Assembly: GCA_017427885.1 (NCBI GenBank)
Contig: JAFRRW010000011.1
Location: 434,001 to 498,000 of the forward strand
Source of the DNA: Bacteroidales bacterium
Lineage (GTDB): Bacteria; Bacteroidota; Bacteroidia; Bacteroidales; UBA932
DNA length: 64,000 nucleotides
Direction: 5' to 3'
This document shows positions 1 through 9,341 of this stretch, one piece after another (within the stretch, counting starts at the first letter, position 1; each line of letters opens with the position of its first letter). Under the pieces are notes generated by a model, which made no database searches, was not told where the DNA came from, and saw only the letters and a program-made list of their open reading frames with translations. The translations under genes were made by a program, and so were the position numbers.

Positions 1-1672
1 TGCCCACTGAGAACATATTCACGAGGACAAGCACGCCTATGGCGGCAATGAACACGTTCTTCATCGACCTTTCCTTCTCCTTTCCCCTGCTCTCGGACCA
101 CCATACCAGGGCCAGGCTGACCAGCATTACCAGGCCGAAGCCCGTCCAGGCATCCTGGACCATCAGAGCCCGCCGGTCGGCCGCGAGAGCCTTTGCGAGA
201 ATGTCTTCCATCGCGGAGTCCCCTGGAGCGGAGAACGTCCCGACGATTCCCGGGAACAGGGCGCAGACAAGGCAGAATCCAGCGGTCAGCGCCACCGCGA
301 TCTTTCCCTTCGACATAACCTTTTTCATGTCCGCCTCTTCCCCGCGGCTGAAGGAATCCAGCCAAAGGAAACCCAGGACGGGAAGGGTGAACTGCAGGAT
401 AATGAGCGCCATCGACACCGTCCTGAACTTGTTGTAGAGCGGAGCGACCGATGAGAACAGTTTGGTGAAGCCGATGAAATGGCTTCCGACCGCAAGGAGG
501 ATGGCAAGGACCGTAGCGATCAGAACCCACCATTTCTCCTTCCCCCGATACAGGAGAAGGCCCATCAGGAACAGGAAGACCGTGATGATGCCCATATACA
601 TAGGTCCGGCCGTGAAAGGCTGGGGACCCCAGTAAAGGGGAAGGTTTTTGGCTATTTCCTTGACATTGGTCTGGCCGTTATCCCTCAACAGGGCGATGGT
701 CTCGGATTTGTCTGGATCGACCGCCCCGGCGGAAGACCCCCCGTTGAAATTGGGTATCATCAGGTTGGGAAGTTCCTCCCAGCCGTATGACCAGGCCGTG
801 GCATAGGCAAGGTCGAGGCCTCCGGAAGCCCCGTCGTCGCTTGATTTCAGTTCAGACCCTCCGCGGGTAGAGTATTTCGTGTATTCCCAGACCGGGGCGA
901 GTTTTATGGTGTTGGTGGCTATGCCGAGGAGGCCGACCGCCACCAGGAGGGCGGAAGCCGCGAGGAAACGGCCTATGACAACCTTTCCGGACCGCATGAG
1001 GGAAACGAAGAGGACTATGACATAGATGAATACCAGGATGGCAAGGTAGTAGGTTATCTGCTGGTGGTTGGCCTTCACCTGGAAACTCAGGGCGAGGGCG
1101 AAGAGCACCGCGCCGAGGATTGTCTTTGGCAGCCATTCTTTCCAAGTCCCATCCTTCTTGGAAGTTGCTGATTTATAGGTATATATCAAGGCCGCGAGCA
1201 CCCAGGGAAGGAAGGCTATGGCCTGCATCTTGGTGTTGTGGCCTACCTGTATGATCTGGAAATTGTATGAACAGAAAGAGACTGCTATGGCCCCGATGAC
1301 GGAGATGGGAATCGATATTCCCAGGGCCAGCATCAGGAGGAAGGCGCCGAGAAGGGAAATGAATATGTATGTCGCAGGGCGTTTCCCCGTCAGGAGAAGG
1401 TCGTAAAGTGGCTGGGTCCAGTCTCCCTGGCGGGGTGCGCTGATGACGGTGGTGGGCATCCCTCCGAACATCGAGTTGGTCCAGGCCGTCGGGTCATCGG
1501 GATGGACGGCGTTATGCTCCGTCATTTCGTGAGACATCCCTGTGTATCCCACTATATCCCCCTGGTTGACTATCTTACCTCCCAGCACCTGCGGTACGAA
1601 AGAATAGGAAAGTACCAGGAAAAACAGCACCGCGGTTGCTGCAAGGAGTATTTTGTTGACTTTCTCTTTCAT
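1..1672 (-). CDS. YfhO-family multispanning membrane protein, C-terminus cut by window edge
   Basis: The reading frame opens at an ATG at 1672 and stays open to base 1, so about 557 residues of the N-terminal part are present and the end lies outside the window. The translation starts MKEKVNKILL followed by a first hydrophobic helix, a soluble loop containing FGGMPTTVIS, and then many long hydrophobic segments. This matches the YfhO family (bacterial membrane proteins with a GT-C-like glycosyltransferase topology; in Firmicutes implicated in glycosylating cell-wall or lipid polymers). It is the last visible gene of a leftward set with a glycosyltransferase and a metallo-beta-lactamase-fold protein, 24 bp after the latter. 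The substrate in Bacteroidales is not known to me. The family call is firm, the function is inference. Confidence 0.85.
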   Translation of the reverse strand, partial: MKEKVNKILLAATAVLFFLVLSYSFVPQVLGGKIVNQGDIVGYTGMSHEMTEHNAVHPDDPTAWTNSMFGGMPTTVISAPRQGDWTQPLYDLLLTGKRPATYIFISLLGAFLLMLALGISIPISVIGAIAVSFCSYNFQIIQVGHNTKMQAIAFLPWVLAALIYTYKSATSKKDGTWKEWLPKTILGAVLFALALSFQVKANHQQITYYLAILVFIYVIVLFVSLMRSGKVVIGRFLAASALLVAVGLLGIATNTIKLAPVWEYTKYSTRGGSELKSSDDGASGGLDLAYATAWSYGWEELPNLMIPNFNGGSSAGAVDPDKSETIALLRDNGQTNVKEIAKNLPLYWGPQPFTAGPMYMGIITVFLFLMGLLLYRGKEKWWVLIATVLAILLAVGSHFIGFTKLFSSVAPLYNKFRTVSMALIILQFTLPVLGFLWLDSFSRGEEADMKKVMSKGKIAVALTAGFCLVCALFPGIVGTFSAPGDSAMEDILAKALAADRRALMVQDAWTGFGLVMLVSLALVWWSESRGKEKERSMKNVFIAAIGVLVLVNMFSVG

Positions 1673-1696
1673 ATTTCGAATCTCTGCTTTCTATGG

Positions 1697-2998
1697 TTAT
1701 CGGCCGGACTTGAAATGGAAGACGCTGCGGACCGTCATCGACTCGTCCTGGGCGGTAAGGTATGAAACGGAATACCTTTTCCCTCCCTTCTCTACGTTCA
1801 CGACCACGTGGCCCCCTTCATATGACGCCTTGGCTACGTCCTTCATCCAGGCGGAATCACCGTCCTCGGCCCGCCGTTCGACCGGCATTATGGTAGGACA
1901 GACAATCCGGTCGTCGGGATAAATCGAGCGGTCGGTAAGGAGCCCCATCGTGTCCGGCGTGTTATGGAGCTGGTCCCAGACACAGCTGACGTACACTCGG
2001 CTCCTGAGGGCGGATACAAGCTTGCGGCTCATCGAATGGTGGCCATGGTGGTTGACCTTGGCCACATCCGCCATTCCGCAGACGTCGGCGATGTCGTCTT
2101 CTATGAAACGCCTCGTCCCGTCCGTATCCGTGAAGGAATCTGAGAAATCGCCGGCTGTATAGAAACGGAAATCCCCGTAACGGAACACCATCCCGAGGCT
2201 CATGGCATTCTCGTTCAGGCTCTTCGGCCTGGTCTTTTCTTTCAATTCGGCATAGAGGTCCGTGATCCTGCCGTCCTCGGAGGCGATCCTGCCGTTTGCG
2301 CAGATGTTCCGAACCTCGAAATTCCGGTATTTCTCCGGATGCCTGAGCAGGACAATCTGGTCCTTCGCGCCAAGGCGGAATTTCTCGATGTCCAGGCCGC
2401 GATGCTTCCGCATATATCCATAGAATTTCCTCATATGCGCCCACGTATCGGAGTCGCCCCCCTTTTCCGTATTCGGAATGGGATCGTCGTAATCCGGCCA
2501 GCAGCGGTCTATCGCCTTCTTGAACGACAGGGTTTCGGCGGCCTGCGAGAATCCGCTGAGACAGTATTCTTCACCGTCGCGGACAATTTTCTCCGCATAG
2601 AACCTGTCGCTCCCGGCGTGGTCGTTGTGATAGTGGGAAAGCATCATATAGTCGACATTCGTCACGGCGGGGTTTACCCGGGTGACATAGCGGGCGATCC
2701 ATTCTCCGGCGTGGCGGTCGGGACTAGGCAGGACCGGAACGGCAAGTTCTCCCCTCGCAAGGGCGTCGAAGTCTCCGCAGTCCAGCAGCATCGTCGTCCC
2801 GTCAGGGAAGATGAGGAACATCGATTCCCCAACTCCGGTATATATGAAATGGATTTGGAATTCACCTTCTTTCCAGCCCTTCCACGGCTTGCCGACCTGA
2901 GGGTCGCGAGCGCCTGCGGCAAAGGCTTTTTCCCAGTCCGCCAGGCACAGGGCGGCTCCGGTAAGGATTGATGCTTTCAGAAATTCCCGTCTGTCCAT
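1697..2998 (-). CDS. Exported metallo-beta-lactamase-fold hydrolase (ComEC-like MBL domain)
   Basis: A 433-residue protein. It begins MDRREFLKAS and a hydrophobic stretch, a twin-arginine type leader, suggesting export in folded form. The MBL fold is visible from about residue 50: a GESMFLIF strand, LLDCGDFD, the metal motif SHYHNDHAG (about 120), a TAGDFSD strand and NHHGHHSM near the C-terminal third. The order resembles the MBL domain found at the end of ComEC/Rec2 and in stand-alone secreted hydrolases. Substrate unknown; it could be a nuclease, phosphodiesterase or other hydrolase. It sits 9 bp after the glycosyltransferase and 24 bp before the YfhO gene, so it is probably co-transcribed with both. 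Family call confident, role open. Confidence 0.82.
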   Translation of the reverse strand: MDRREFLKASILTGAALCLADWEKAFAAGARDPQVGKPWKGWKEGEFQIHFIYTGVGESMFLIFPDGTTMLLDCGDFDALARGELAVPVLPSPDRHAGEWIARYVTRVNPAVTNVDYMMLSHYHNDHAGSDRFYAEKIVRDGEEYCLSGFSQAAETLSFKKAIDRCWPDYDDPIPNTEKGGDSDTWAHMRKFYGYMRKHRGLDIEKFRLGAKDQIVLLRHPEKYRNFEVRNICANGRIASEDGRITDLYAELKEKTRPKSLNENAMSLGMVFRYGDFRFYTAGDFSDSFTDTDGTRRFIEDDIADVCGMADVAKVNHHGHHSMSRKLVSALRSRVYVSCVWDQLHNTPDTMGLLTDRSIYPDDRIVCPTIMPVERRAEDGDSAWMKDVAKASYEGGHVVVNVEKGGKRYSVSYLTAQDESMTVRSVFHFKSGR

Positions 2999-3007
2999 AT
3001 ATGAATA

Positions 3008-4312
3008 TCACTGATTCCGTTTTTCCCCGGAAAGCGATTCCAGAAGGGCCGCGAGAGCCCTGGTAAGGTTTCTCCGGGAATATTTTTCATAGTCGCGGGC
3101 GGTACCTGCGAGGTCTCCGGCCTTGAACTTTTCCCAACAACCGGAAACGAATTCCCTGACGGCGGTCTTCCCGTCCCAGCCGCAGACAATCCCGGCCCCG
3201 GTCTCCTTGAGGAGGTCCGCCATCGCCCCGTCGGTCTGGCCTATTCCCAGGACGGGCCTGTCAGAAGCAACATATTCGAAGAGTTTTCCGGGGAGTATCA
3301 TCGCGTAATCCGAATCGTTGCGCAGCGGCAGTATCAGCAGGGACGCCTTCCTCTGCTCCAGCACGGCCTCGGGATGGGAAAGGTAGCCCCGGTCAACGAC
3401 GCTGCCGTCAAGGGAATGCGCCTTCAGCGAAGCGAACACAGCGGCGTCCGTCTTGCCGACGAGCCTTATCCTCAGGGCCTTCGCAAACTCGGGGTCGGCG
3501 GCCGCCTTCTCTTCGAGGACTTCCCACAGGACCTCGGGGTTTCCGTCCCCCGGGAACAGTCCGGTGTGGGTGATGTTGAAGAATCCATCCTTTTCGACCT
3601 CCCCTTCGAAATCTTCCTCGTCATATCCGTTGGTTATCATCTCCACCCTCGTGGGGGTCAGGCCCTTGTAGAAATCCCGCACCATCGGGGTGACTGTGAG
3701 AACCGCCGAAGAACCGTCCAGCACCTTTTTCTCGAGCCGGCGGTGTTTTCTCTCGGAACATCCGGTGAGGCCCATCTTCTTGAACCAGTACATCTTGGTC
3801 CACGGGTCGCGGAAATCGCTTATCCAAGGAAGGCCCGTCGCTCGGGACAGACGGAGTCCGATCAGATGGAGGGATTGCGGAGGCCCGGTGGTAACTATCA
3901 CATCCACAGGATGTTCCTTAAGATATTCTTTCAGGAATTTCACCGAAGGACGGACCCACCACACCCTGGGGTCGGGAATGAAAATATTGCTGCGGAGCCA
4001 CAGGGAAAGCCTGCCTTTCAGGGATTTCTTCCCCTCGGAGGTCAACGTCTTCATATCGGTGGAGGATCCTTTCCCGAAAAGATTCCGGTACAAGCCGTAA
4101 GGCTCGGTTATCTTCCTCTTGACCACCTCGACGCTGCCGGGGATTTCCTCAATGAGAGTCTCGTCGACGCTCTGCATCTCCGGATTGGAGGGGGTGTATA
4201 TCACCGGCTGCCAGCCGTACTCCGGAAGGAATTTTGAGAATTTGACCCACCTCTGCACCCCGGAGCCTCCGGTTGGAGGCCAGTAATATGTTATGACAAG
4301 AACCCTTTTCAT
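3008..4312 (-). CDS. GT4-type glycosyltransferase
   Basis: A 434-residue glycosyltransferase of the GT-B fold. I place the start at the ATG at 4312 (MKRVLVITYYWPPTGGSG) because the longer frame to 4501 overlaps mutS and encodes low-complexity sequence. The N-terminus is the Bacteroidota-type acceptor domain (GGSGVQRWVKFSKFLPEYGW); the C-terminal half carries the nucleotide-sugar side with FEYVASDRPVLGIG (about residue 360) typical of GT4. Such enzymes build surface polysaccharide or O-antigen, but the donor and acceptor cannot be read. It is divergent from mutS with an 80-bp gap and heads an operon with the MBL and YfhO genes, which suggests a shared envelope glycan role. Confidence 0.85.
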   Translation of the reverse strand: MKRVLVITYYWPPTGGSGVQRWVKFSKFLPEYGWQPVIYTPSNPEMQSVDETLIEEIPGSVEVVKRKITEPYGLYRNLFGKGSSTDMKTLTSEGKKSLKGRLSLWLRSNIFIPDPRVWWVRPSVKFLKEYLKEHPVDVIVTTGPPQSLHLIGLRLSRATGLPWISDFRDPWTKMYWFKKMGLTGCSERKHRRLEKKVLDGSSAVLTVTPMVRDFYKGLTPTRVEMITNGYDEEDFEGEVEKDGFFNITHTGLFPGDGNPEVLWEVLEEKAAADPEFAKALRIRLVGKTDAAVFASLKAHSLDGSVVDRGYLSHPEAVLEQRKASLLILPLRNDSDYAMILPGKLFEYVASDRPVLGIGQTDGAMADLLKETGAGIVCGWDGKTAVREFVSGCWEKFKAGDLAGTARDYEKYSRRNLTRALAALLESLSGEKRNQ

Positions 4313-4377
4313 CGCAGAAGACTCCGCAGATTTATTTTTTACAAAAATAACATTTTTTCCTTGGCTTTCTTTTTTCT

Positions 4378-4385
4378 TATCTTTG
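4378..4385 (+). promoter_or_regulatory. -7 promoter box of mutS
   Basis: TATCTTTG matches the Bacteroidota housekeeping -7 consensus TAnnTTTG. It ends only 7 bp before the mutS ATG, so the message would have an extremely short leader. No clear -33 TTTG is present at the usual spacing. Upstream is T-rich. Confidence 0.65.
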
Positions 4386-4392
4386 CATAAGT

Positions 4393-7044
4393 ATGCAGAA
4401 GAAATCTGAAGACACTCCGATGATAAGGCAGTTCTTCGAGGTGAAGGCCCAGCACCCCGAAGCGGTTCTGCTGTACCGTGTCGGGGATTTCTACGAGACA
4501 TATTCCGACGATGCCGTCCTTGCGAGCAAGGTCCTCGGCCTCGTCCTTACAGCCCGGCAGAACGGAGATGCCGGGAAGATACCGATGGCCGGTTTCCCCC
4601 ATCACGCGATAGACACCTATCTTCCGAAACTCGTCCGCGCGGGCCACAAAGTGGCCATATGCGACCAGCTGGAGGACCCCAAACTGGTGAAAAACAAGCT
4701 AGTGAAACGTGGCGTCACCGAGTTGGTAACCCCGGGCGTGGCCTTCAACGAGGCCCTGCTGGACCAGAAGGAGAACAACTTCCTCGCCGGTCTGTGCTTC
4801 GAGAAAAACGAGGTCGGAGCGGCCTTCCTGGACGTGTCCACCGGCACTTTCCAGATAGCCCAGGGCGGGCTGGAGTATATCCGCACCCTGGTTTCCGGGA
4901 TGGCGCCGAAGGAACTGGTTGTCCAGAGGGGATATGAGAAAGGGGTCCCAGAAAGATTCGGCCTCAACGTCTATACCTCCTCCCTCGACGACTGGGCCTT
5001 CGTTCTCGAATCAGCCGTCAACAAGCTCTGCCGGCAATTGAAAGTGACCAGCCTCAAGGGTTTCGCGGTAGACCAGTATCCGCTTGGAATCTGCGCCGCG
5101 GGAGCCCTTCTCGTTTATCTCGAACAAACCCTTCACAGCGGCCTTGGGAACATCCGTTCCCTGCAGAGGATCGACGGGAACAAATTCCTGTGGATGGATT
5201 CCTTCACGATGAGGAACCTCGAGATCTTCCGGAGCCAGGCTCCGGACGGGGTTGCCCTGATCGACGTACTGGACCGCTGCGTCTGTCCTATGGGAGCAAG
5301 GCTGCTCAGGAGTTGGCTGGCCAGGCCAGTGCTGGACATCAAGGAGCTGGAAGCGAGGTATGATACCGTGGATTATTTCCTGGCCGAGCCTGACATCCGT
5401 TCCGAAGTAAGGGAAAGGATAGGGGACATAGGGGATATGGAAAGGATCATCTCCCGCGCCGCGGCCGGAAAAATCACGCCCAGGGAGGTCCTTAAGCTGG
5501 GAAGCGGCCTCGCCCAGATGGAGCCCCTGAAGGCCCTTTGCTCGGCGGAAGGTGTGCCAGAGGCTCTTTCTGCCGTTGCCAGATCGATGAAGGGCTGTTC
5601 CGCCCTGCGATCCAAGATATCCTCAACCCTCGCTTCCGACGCGGCGGCCGCCATAGGCAAGGGCGACGTCATCGCCGCCGGTGCCGACAAGGAACTGGAC
5701 GAACTGCGGAGCATTTCCCGTAGCGGAAAGGACTACCTGCTCCGGATGCAGGAAAGGGAGGCGGAGAGGACTGGCATTTCCTCTCTAAAAATAGGCTTCA
5801 ACAACGTTTTCGGCTATTATATCGAGGTCCGGAACACCTTCAGGGATAAAGTCCCGCCGGAATGGATAAGGAAACAGACGCTGGTGAGCGCCGAAAGGTA
5901 CATCACCGAAGAACTCAAGGAATACGAGAACAAGATCCTTTCCGCCGAAGACCGGATCTACCAGTTGGAGTGCAAGATTTATGCGGCTTTGGTGGAAGCG
6001 ATCAAAAAGGAGATTCCTGCCGTACAGGCCGACTGCGCAGCCGTTTCCAGGCTGGACGTCCTGTCCTGTTTCGCGGAAAACGCCGCCGTAAGGAACTACT
6101 GCCGCCCAGTGGTGACCAAGGATTATTCCCTTGACATCAAGGCAGGAAGGCATCCCGTCATCGAAACGATGATGCCTCCCGGGGAGGAGTATATCCCCAA
6201 CGACGTCTGCCTCGACGACGAGAAACAGCAGATCATCATCCTGACCGGCCCCAACATGGCCGGAAAATCCGCCCTCCTGCGGCAGACCGCCCTTATAGCC
6301 ATAATGGCCCAGACGGGTTCCTTCGTCCCAGCCGAAGAGGCCAGGATAGGCCTGATAGACAAGGTGTTCACCCGCGTCGGGGCCTCCGACAACATCTCCC
6401 GCGGAGAATCCACCTTTATGGTGGAAATGACCGAAACGGCGATGATCCTGCACAACCTCTCCCGCCGTTCCCTGGTCCTTATGGACGAAATAGGCCGGGG
6501 AACTTCCACTTATGACGGAATGTCGATAGCCAGGGCCATCGTTGAATACCTCCACGAATACGGGGAAGGTGCCAAGACCCTTTTCGCCACTCATTACCAC
6601 GAACTCAACGACCTCACGGACCTCTATCCAAGGGTTAAGAACTACCACATTGCCGTGAAAGAGGTTGACAAGGATGTCATTTTCCTCAGGAAGATGATGC
6701 CGGGTGGTACGGAAGAGAGTTTCGGCATCAACGTGGCCAGGATGGCGGGAATGCCCCGGGAGGTCCTGGACGCCGCTGAAAAGACCCTCAAGGCCCTTGA
6801 AGAGAATAAGGGAACAGGCAAGCCGGTGAGTGAATTCGGGGCCATAATGAAACCGTCGAAAGCCAGGAACATAAAGGAAGGCACGCTCGAAAGCGACGGC
6901 AGCCTCCAGCTTTCCTTCTTCCAGCTCGACGACCCTACACTCGAATCCCTCCGTGACTCCCTCAGGGACGCCGACCTCAACAATATGACCCCCCTCCAGG
7001 CCTTCGACCTCCTGAGGTCGATGAAACAGGAGCTTGGACTATAA
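4393..7044 (+). CDS. mutS: DNA mismatch repair protein MutS
   Basis: 883 residues, the normal size. MutS recognises base mismatches and small loops and recruits MutL. The mismatch-reading Phe-x-Glu is visible as F33-Y34-E35 in VGDFYETYSD. The lever and clamp domains follow, then the ATPase with Walker A GPNMAGKS at 619-626, Walker B/signature DEIGRGTSTYDG and the ATHYHEL switch. The C-terminus is helical. The start at 4393 is fixed by the conserved N-terminal domain. Gene is divergent from the glycosyltransferase operon and followed by the GH97 gene 14 bp later in the same direction, which may be carried on the same message. Confidence 0.98.
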   Translation: MQKKSEDTPMIRQFFEVKAQHPEAVLLYRVGDFYETYSDDAVLASKVLGLVLTARQNGDAGKIPMAGFPHHAIDTYLPKLVRAGHKVAICDQLEDPKLVKNKLVKRGVTELVTPGVAFNEALLDQKENNFLAGLCFEKNEVGAAFLDVSTGTFQIAQGGLEYIRTLVSGMAPKELVVQRGYEKGVPERFGLNVYTSSLDDWAFVLESAVNKLCRQLKVTSLKGFAVDQYPLGICAAGALLVYLEQTLHSGLGNIRSLQRIDGNKFLWMDSFTMRNLEIFRSQAPDGVALIDVLDRCVCPMGARLLRSWLARPVLDIKELEARYDTVDYFLAEPDIRSEVRERIGDIGDMERIISRAAAGKITPREVLKLGSGLAQMEPLKALCSAEGVPEALSAVARSMKGCSALRSKISSTLASDAAAAIGKGDVIAAGADKELDELRSISRSGKDYLLRMQEREAERTGISSLKIGFNNVFGYYIEVRNTFRDKVPPEWIRKQTLVSAERYITEELKEYENKILSAEDRIYQLECKIYAALVEAIKKEIPAVQADCAAVSRLDVLSCFAENAAVRNYCRPVVTKDYSLDIKAGRHPVIETMMPPGEEYIPNDVCLDDEKQQIIILTGPNMAGKSALLRQTALIAIMAQTGSFVPAEEARIGLIDKVFTRVGASDNISRGESTFMVEMTETAMILHNLSRRSLVLMDEIGRGTSTYDGMSIARAIVEYLHEYGEGAKTLFATHYHELNDLTDLYPRVKNYHIAVKEVDKDVIFLRKMMPGGTEESFGINVARMAGMPREVLDAAEKTLKALEENKGTGKPVSEFGAIMKPSKARNIKEGTLESDGSLQLSFFQLDDPTLESLRDSLRDADLNNMTPLQAFDLLRSMKQELGL

Positions 7045-7058
7045 AACTACCACATAAG

Positions 7059-9062
7059 ATGAAACGCGCATTCCTAATCATTGCCGCCCTGGTTCCCGTC
7101 CTGGCGGCGGCCGCGCCCAAGGCATACCGGCTTGAATCTCCCGACGGAAAAGTGGTTGCCGAAATATCGGCTGCCAATGAAATCACCTGGACCCTGGCTT
7201 ATGACGGGAAGGCCGTCCTGGAGCCTTCCGCCGTGGCGATGATCCTGGATGACGGGACGGCCTATGACGGAAAGGTCAGATTGCAGAAGGCCGGCAGGGC
7301 CTCCGGCAACGAGACCATAAAGACGCCCTTCTACAAGAAATCCGAGGTTCATAACCGATACAACGAACTGACCCTTTCCTACAAGACCTTCGACCTCATT
7401 TTCCGGGCTTATGACCAGGGTGTCGCCTACCGGTTCGTCTCGAAGGCGAAGGCTCCTTTCATCGTAAAGGACGAGCGCGCCGACTTTAATTTCGCCGGGG
7501 ACTGGGACGCATTCGTCCCGTATGTCCGCGGAGGAGAGAAAAAGACCATCAAGCAGCAGTTCAACAATTCCTTCGAGCATATATACAGGCACCAGCCCCT
7601 TTCGGAGTGGGAGCCCGGCCGCATCGCCTTCCTTCCCCTGGCCGTACAGGTGCCGGGAGGAGCCCTTGTGAACATAACCGAGGCCGACCTGGAGCATTAT
7701 CCGGGAATGTACCTGTGGAACGAGGACAAGGATTCCTCCCTCGAAGGGATCTGGGCGCCCTATCCCAAGACCGTCGTCAACGGGACCGCCCATAACAACC
7801 TCCAGGGCATAGTGATGGACCACGAAGACTATATCGCAAAGGCCGAGGCAGGAGCCTCCTTCCCCTGGAGGATCGTAACGGTGACCTCTACGGAAGCCGC
7901 GATGCTTGACAACGATATGGTGTTCAACCTTTCCCGTCCCCAGGCGGAAGGGGATTTCTCCTGGGTGAAACCCGGAAAGGTGGCCTGGGACTGGTGGAAC
8001 GACTGGAACATCTACGGAGTGGATTTCCGGGCCGGAATCAACACCGAGACCTACAAGTACTACATCGACTTCGCCTCCTCCCACGGCATCGAATACGTGA
8101 TCCTAGACGAAGGCTGGGCCGTAAACAAGCAGGCCGACCTTTTCCAGATAGTCCCCGAAATAGACCTCGAAGAAATCGTCCGCTACGGTAAGGCGAAAAA
8201 CGTAGGCATCATCCTCTGGGCCGGATACTGGGCGGTGAAACGCGACATGGAACACGTTTTCAGCCATTTCTCCGAAATGGGTGTCAAAGGCTTCAAGATA
8301 GACTTCCTGGACAGGGACGACCAGCCGATGATCGATTTCTGCTGGGACTGCGCCAGGTTGGGGGCGAAATATCATATGATGATAGACTTCCACGGAGCCT
8401 CCAAGCCTGCCGGCATCCTCCGCACCTATCCCAACGTCCTCAACAAGGAGGGCGTTGCCGGGCTTGAGAACCTGAAATGGTCCGGACCGGAACTCGACCA
8501 GATGGAATACGACACCACCATCCCCTTCGTCAGGATGGTGGCCGGCCCGATGGACTACACCCAGGGCGCGATGAAAAATGCCATCAAGGAAAACTACCAC
8601 GGGGTGAACAGCGAACCTATGAGCCAGGGCACCCGCTGCCACCAGCTGGCCGAATACGTTATTTTCGAAGCCCCGTTCACGATGCTCTGCGACTCTCCGT
8701 CCAACTATATGAAAGAAGAGGAATGCACCTCATTCATCGCATCCTTCCCCACCGTATGGGATGAGACGAGGGCCGTTGCCGGCAAGGTCGGGGAATATGC
8801 GGTGATCGCCAGGCGCAGCGGAGACGAGTGGTATGTCGGAGCCATAACCAACTGGGATGCAAGGGATCTCGAGGTAGATCTCGGGTTCCTGTCTGCCGGA
8901 AGATACTCCATAGAATACTTCCGCGACGGCATCAATGCCGATAGGGCCGCCTGCGACTATGACCACGGCTTTGCGAACTTCTCCCTCTCCTCCTACAACT
9001 CCTCCATACCCGTCCACCTCGCCCCCGGAGGAGGTTGCGTGGCAAGGATTTCCTCTTTATAA
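7059..9062 (+). CDS. GH97 glycoside hydrolase (alpha-glucosidase/alpha-galactosidase family)
   Basis: 667 residues with an N-terminal signal peptide (MKRAFLIIAALVPVLAAAAP). Family GH97 (SusB family) is recognisable from the N-terminal beta-sandwich (RLESPDGKVVAEI) and the TIM-barrel strands VILDEGWA, KGFKIDFLDRDDQ, MMIDFHGASKPAG and RTYPN. In this family retaining members (such as the characterised Bacteroides alpha-galactosidase) have an Asp nucleophile in the K-x-D-F strand, whereas inverting SusB does not; the Asp in KIDF here therefore points to the retaining branch. No SusC/SusD partner lies near. It follows mutS by 14 bp. Confidence 0.93.
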   Translation: MKRAFLIIAALVPVLAAAAPKAYRLESPDGKVVAEISAANEITWTLAYDGKAVLEPSAVAMILDDGTAYDGKVRLQKAGRASGNETIKTPFYKKSEVHNRYNELTLSYKTFDLIFRAYDQGVAYRFVSKAKAPFIVKDERADFNFAGDWDAFVPYVRGGEKKTIKQQFNNSFEHIYRHQPLSEWEPGRIAFLPLAVQVPGGALVNITEADLEHYPGMYLWNEDKDSSLEGIWAPYPKTVVNGTAHNNLQGIVMDHEDYIAKAEAGASFPWRIVTVTSTEAAMLDNDMVFNLSRPQAEGDFSWVKPGKVAWDWWNDWNIYGVDFRAGINTETYKYYIDFASSHGIEYVILDEGWAVNKQADLFQIVPEIDLEEIVRYGKAKNVGIILWAGYWAVKRDMEHVFSHFSEMGVKGFKIDFLDRDDQPMIDFCWDCARLGAKYHMMIDFHGASKPAGILRTYPNVLNKEGVAGLENLKWSGPELDQMEYDTTIPFVRMVAGPMDYTQGAMKNAIKENYHGVNSEPMSQGTRCHQLAEYVIFEAPFTMLCDSPSNYMKEEECTSFIASFPTVWDETRAVAGKVGEYAVIARRSGDEWYVGAITNWDARDLEVDLGFLSAGRYSIEYFRDGINADRAACDYDHGFANFSLSSYNSSIPVHLAPGGGCVARISSL

Positions 9063-9090
9063 TACTACAAGAACTTAAGTATTATTTTTT
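9061..9090 (+). terminator. Weak terminator-like hairpin after GH97
   Basis: AATACT (9061-9066) can pair with AGTATT (9078-9083) and is followed by ATTTTTT. The stem is short and AT-only, so the call is tentative. It marks the boundary to the AT-rich island. Confidence 0.35.
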
Positions 9091-9126
9091 GCATTTCTGT
9101 TTTTCCTTTATTCCAAGTCGTTTCAC

Positions 9127-9134
9127 TAATTTTG
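9127..9134 (+). promoter_or_regulatory. Candidate -7 box upstream of the immunity-like gene at 9342
   Basis: TAATTTTG fits TAnnTTTG. It lies in the AT-rich gap after GH97, about 200 bp before the gene at 9342. Motif match only. Confidence 0.35.
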
Positions 9135-9170
9135 AAACGATTAAATAACCTAAATGATGACCGCCCGCAC

Positions 9171-9335
9171 CGTTTCTTTCCTTTTCCAGCCATTCCTTTT
9201 CCTCTCAGTGCTATTGTTGCTGTTATTTCCCGCAACGGTTTCCAACCTTTTGATATGAGATATGGCACATCAAACTATATCTTCCAAGGTATTGGCTATA
9301 ACAACAACCCTTATTACGGACCCTATAAACCATAA
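9171..9335 (+). pseudogene. Possible detached C-terminal toxin tail
   Basis: This frame is open from 9132 and ends at a stop at 9333-9335, 6 bp before the immunity-like gene at 9342. It has no ATG until late in the frame (its first possible start is a TTG inside a promoter-like box), so it is unlikely to be a free-standing gene. The last 30 residues (RYGTSNYIFQGIGYNNNPYY then GPYKP) are Tyr/Asn/Gly-rich, like the very ends of polymorphic toxins. Its position directly in front of an immunity-like gene matches the orphan tail arrangement seen again at 12,043. I do not recognise the toxin family. Confidence 0.35.
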
Positions 9336-9341
9336 CACATT

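Noticed and set aside
1803..1812. CACGTGG at 1803 and similar at 20175 as extra parS sites
   Set aside because: Only the central bases match; the outer TGTT/AACA halves are absent.
4313..4501. N-terminal extension of the glycosyltransferase
   Set aside because: Overlaps mutS and its promoter, no homologous sequence; ATG at 4312 begins the conserved domain.
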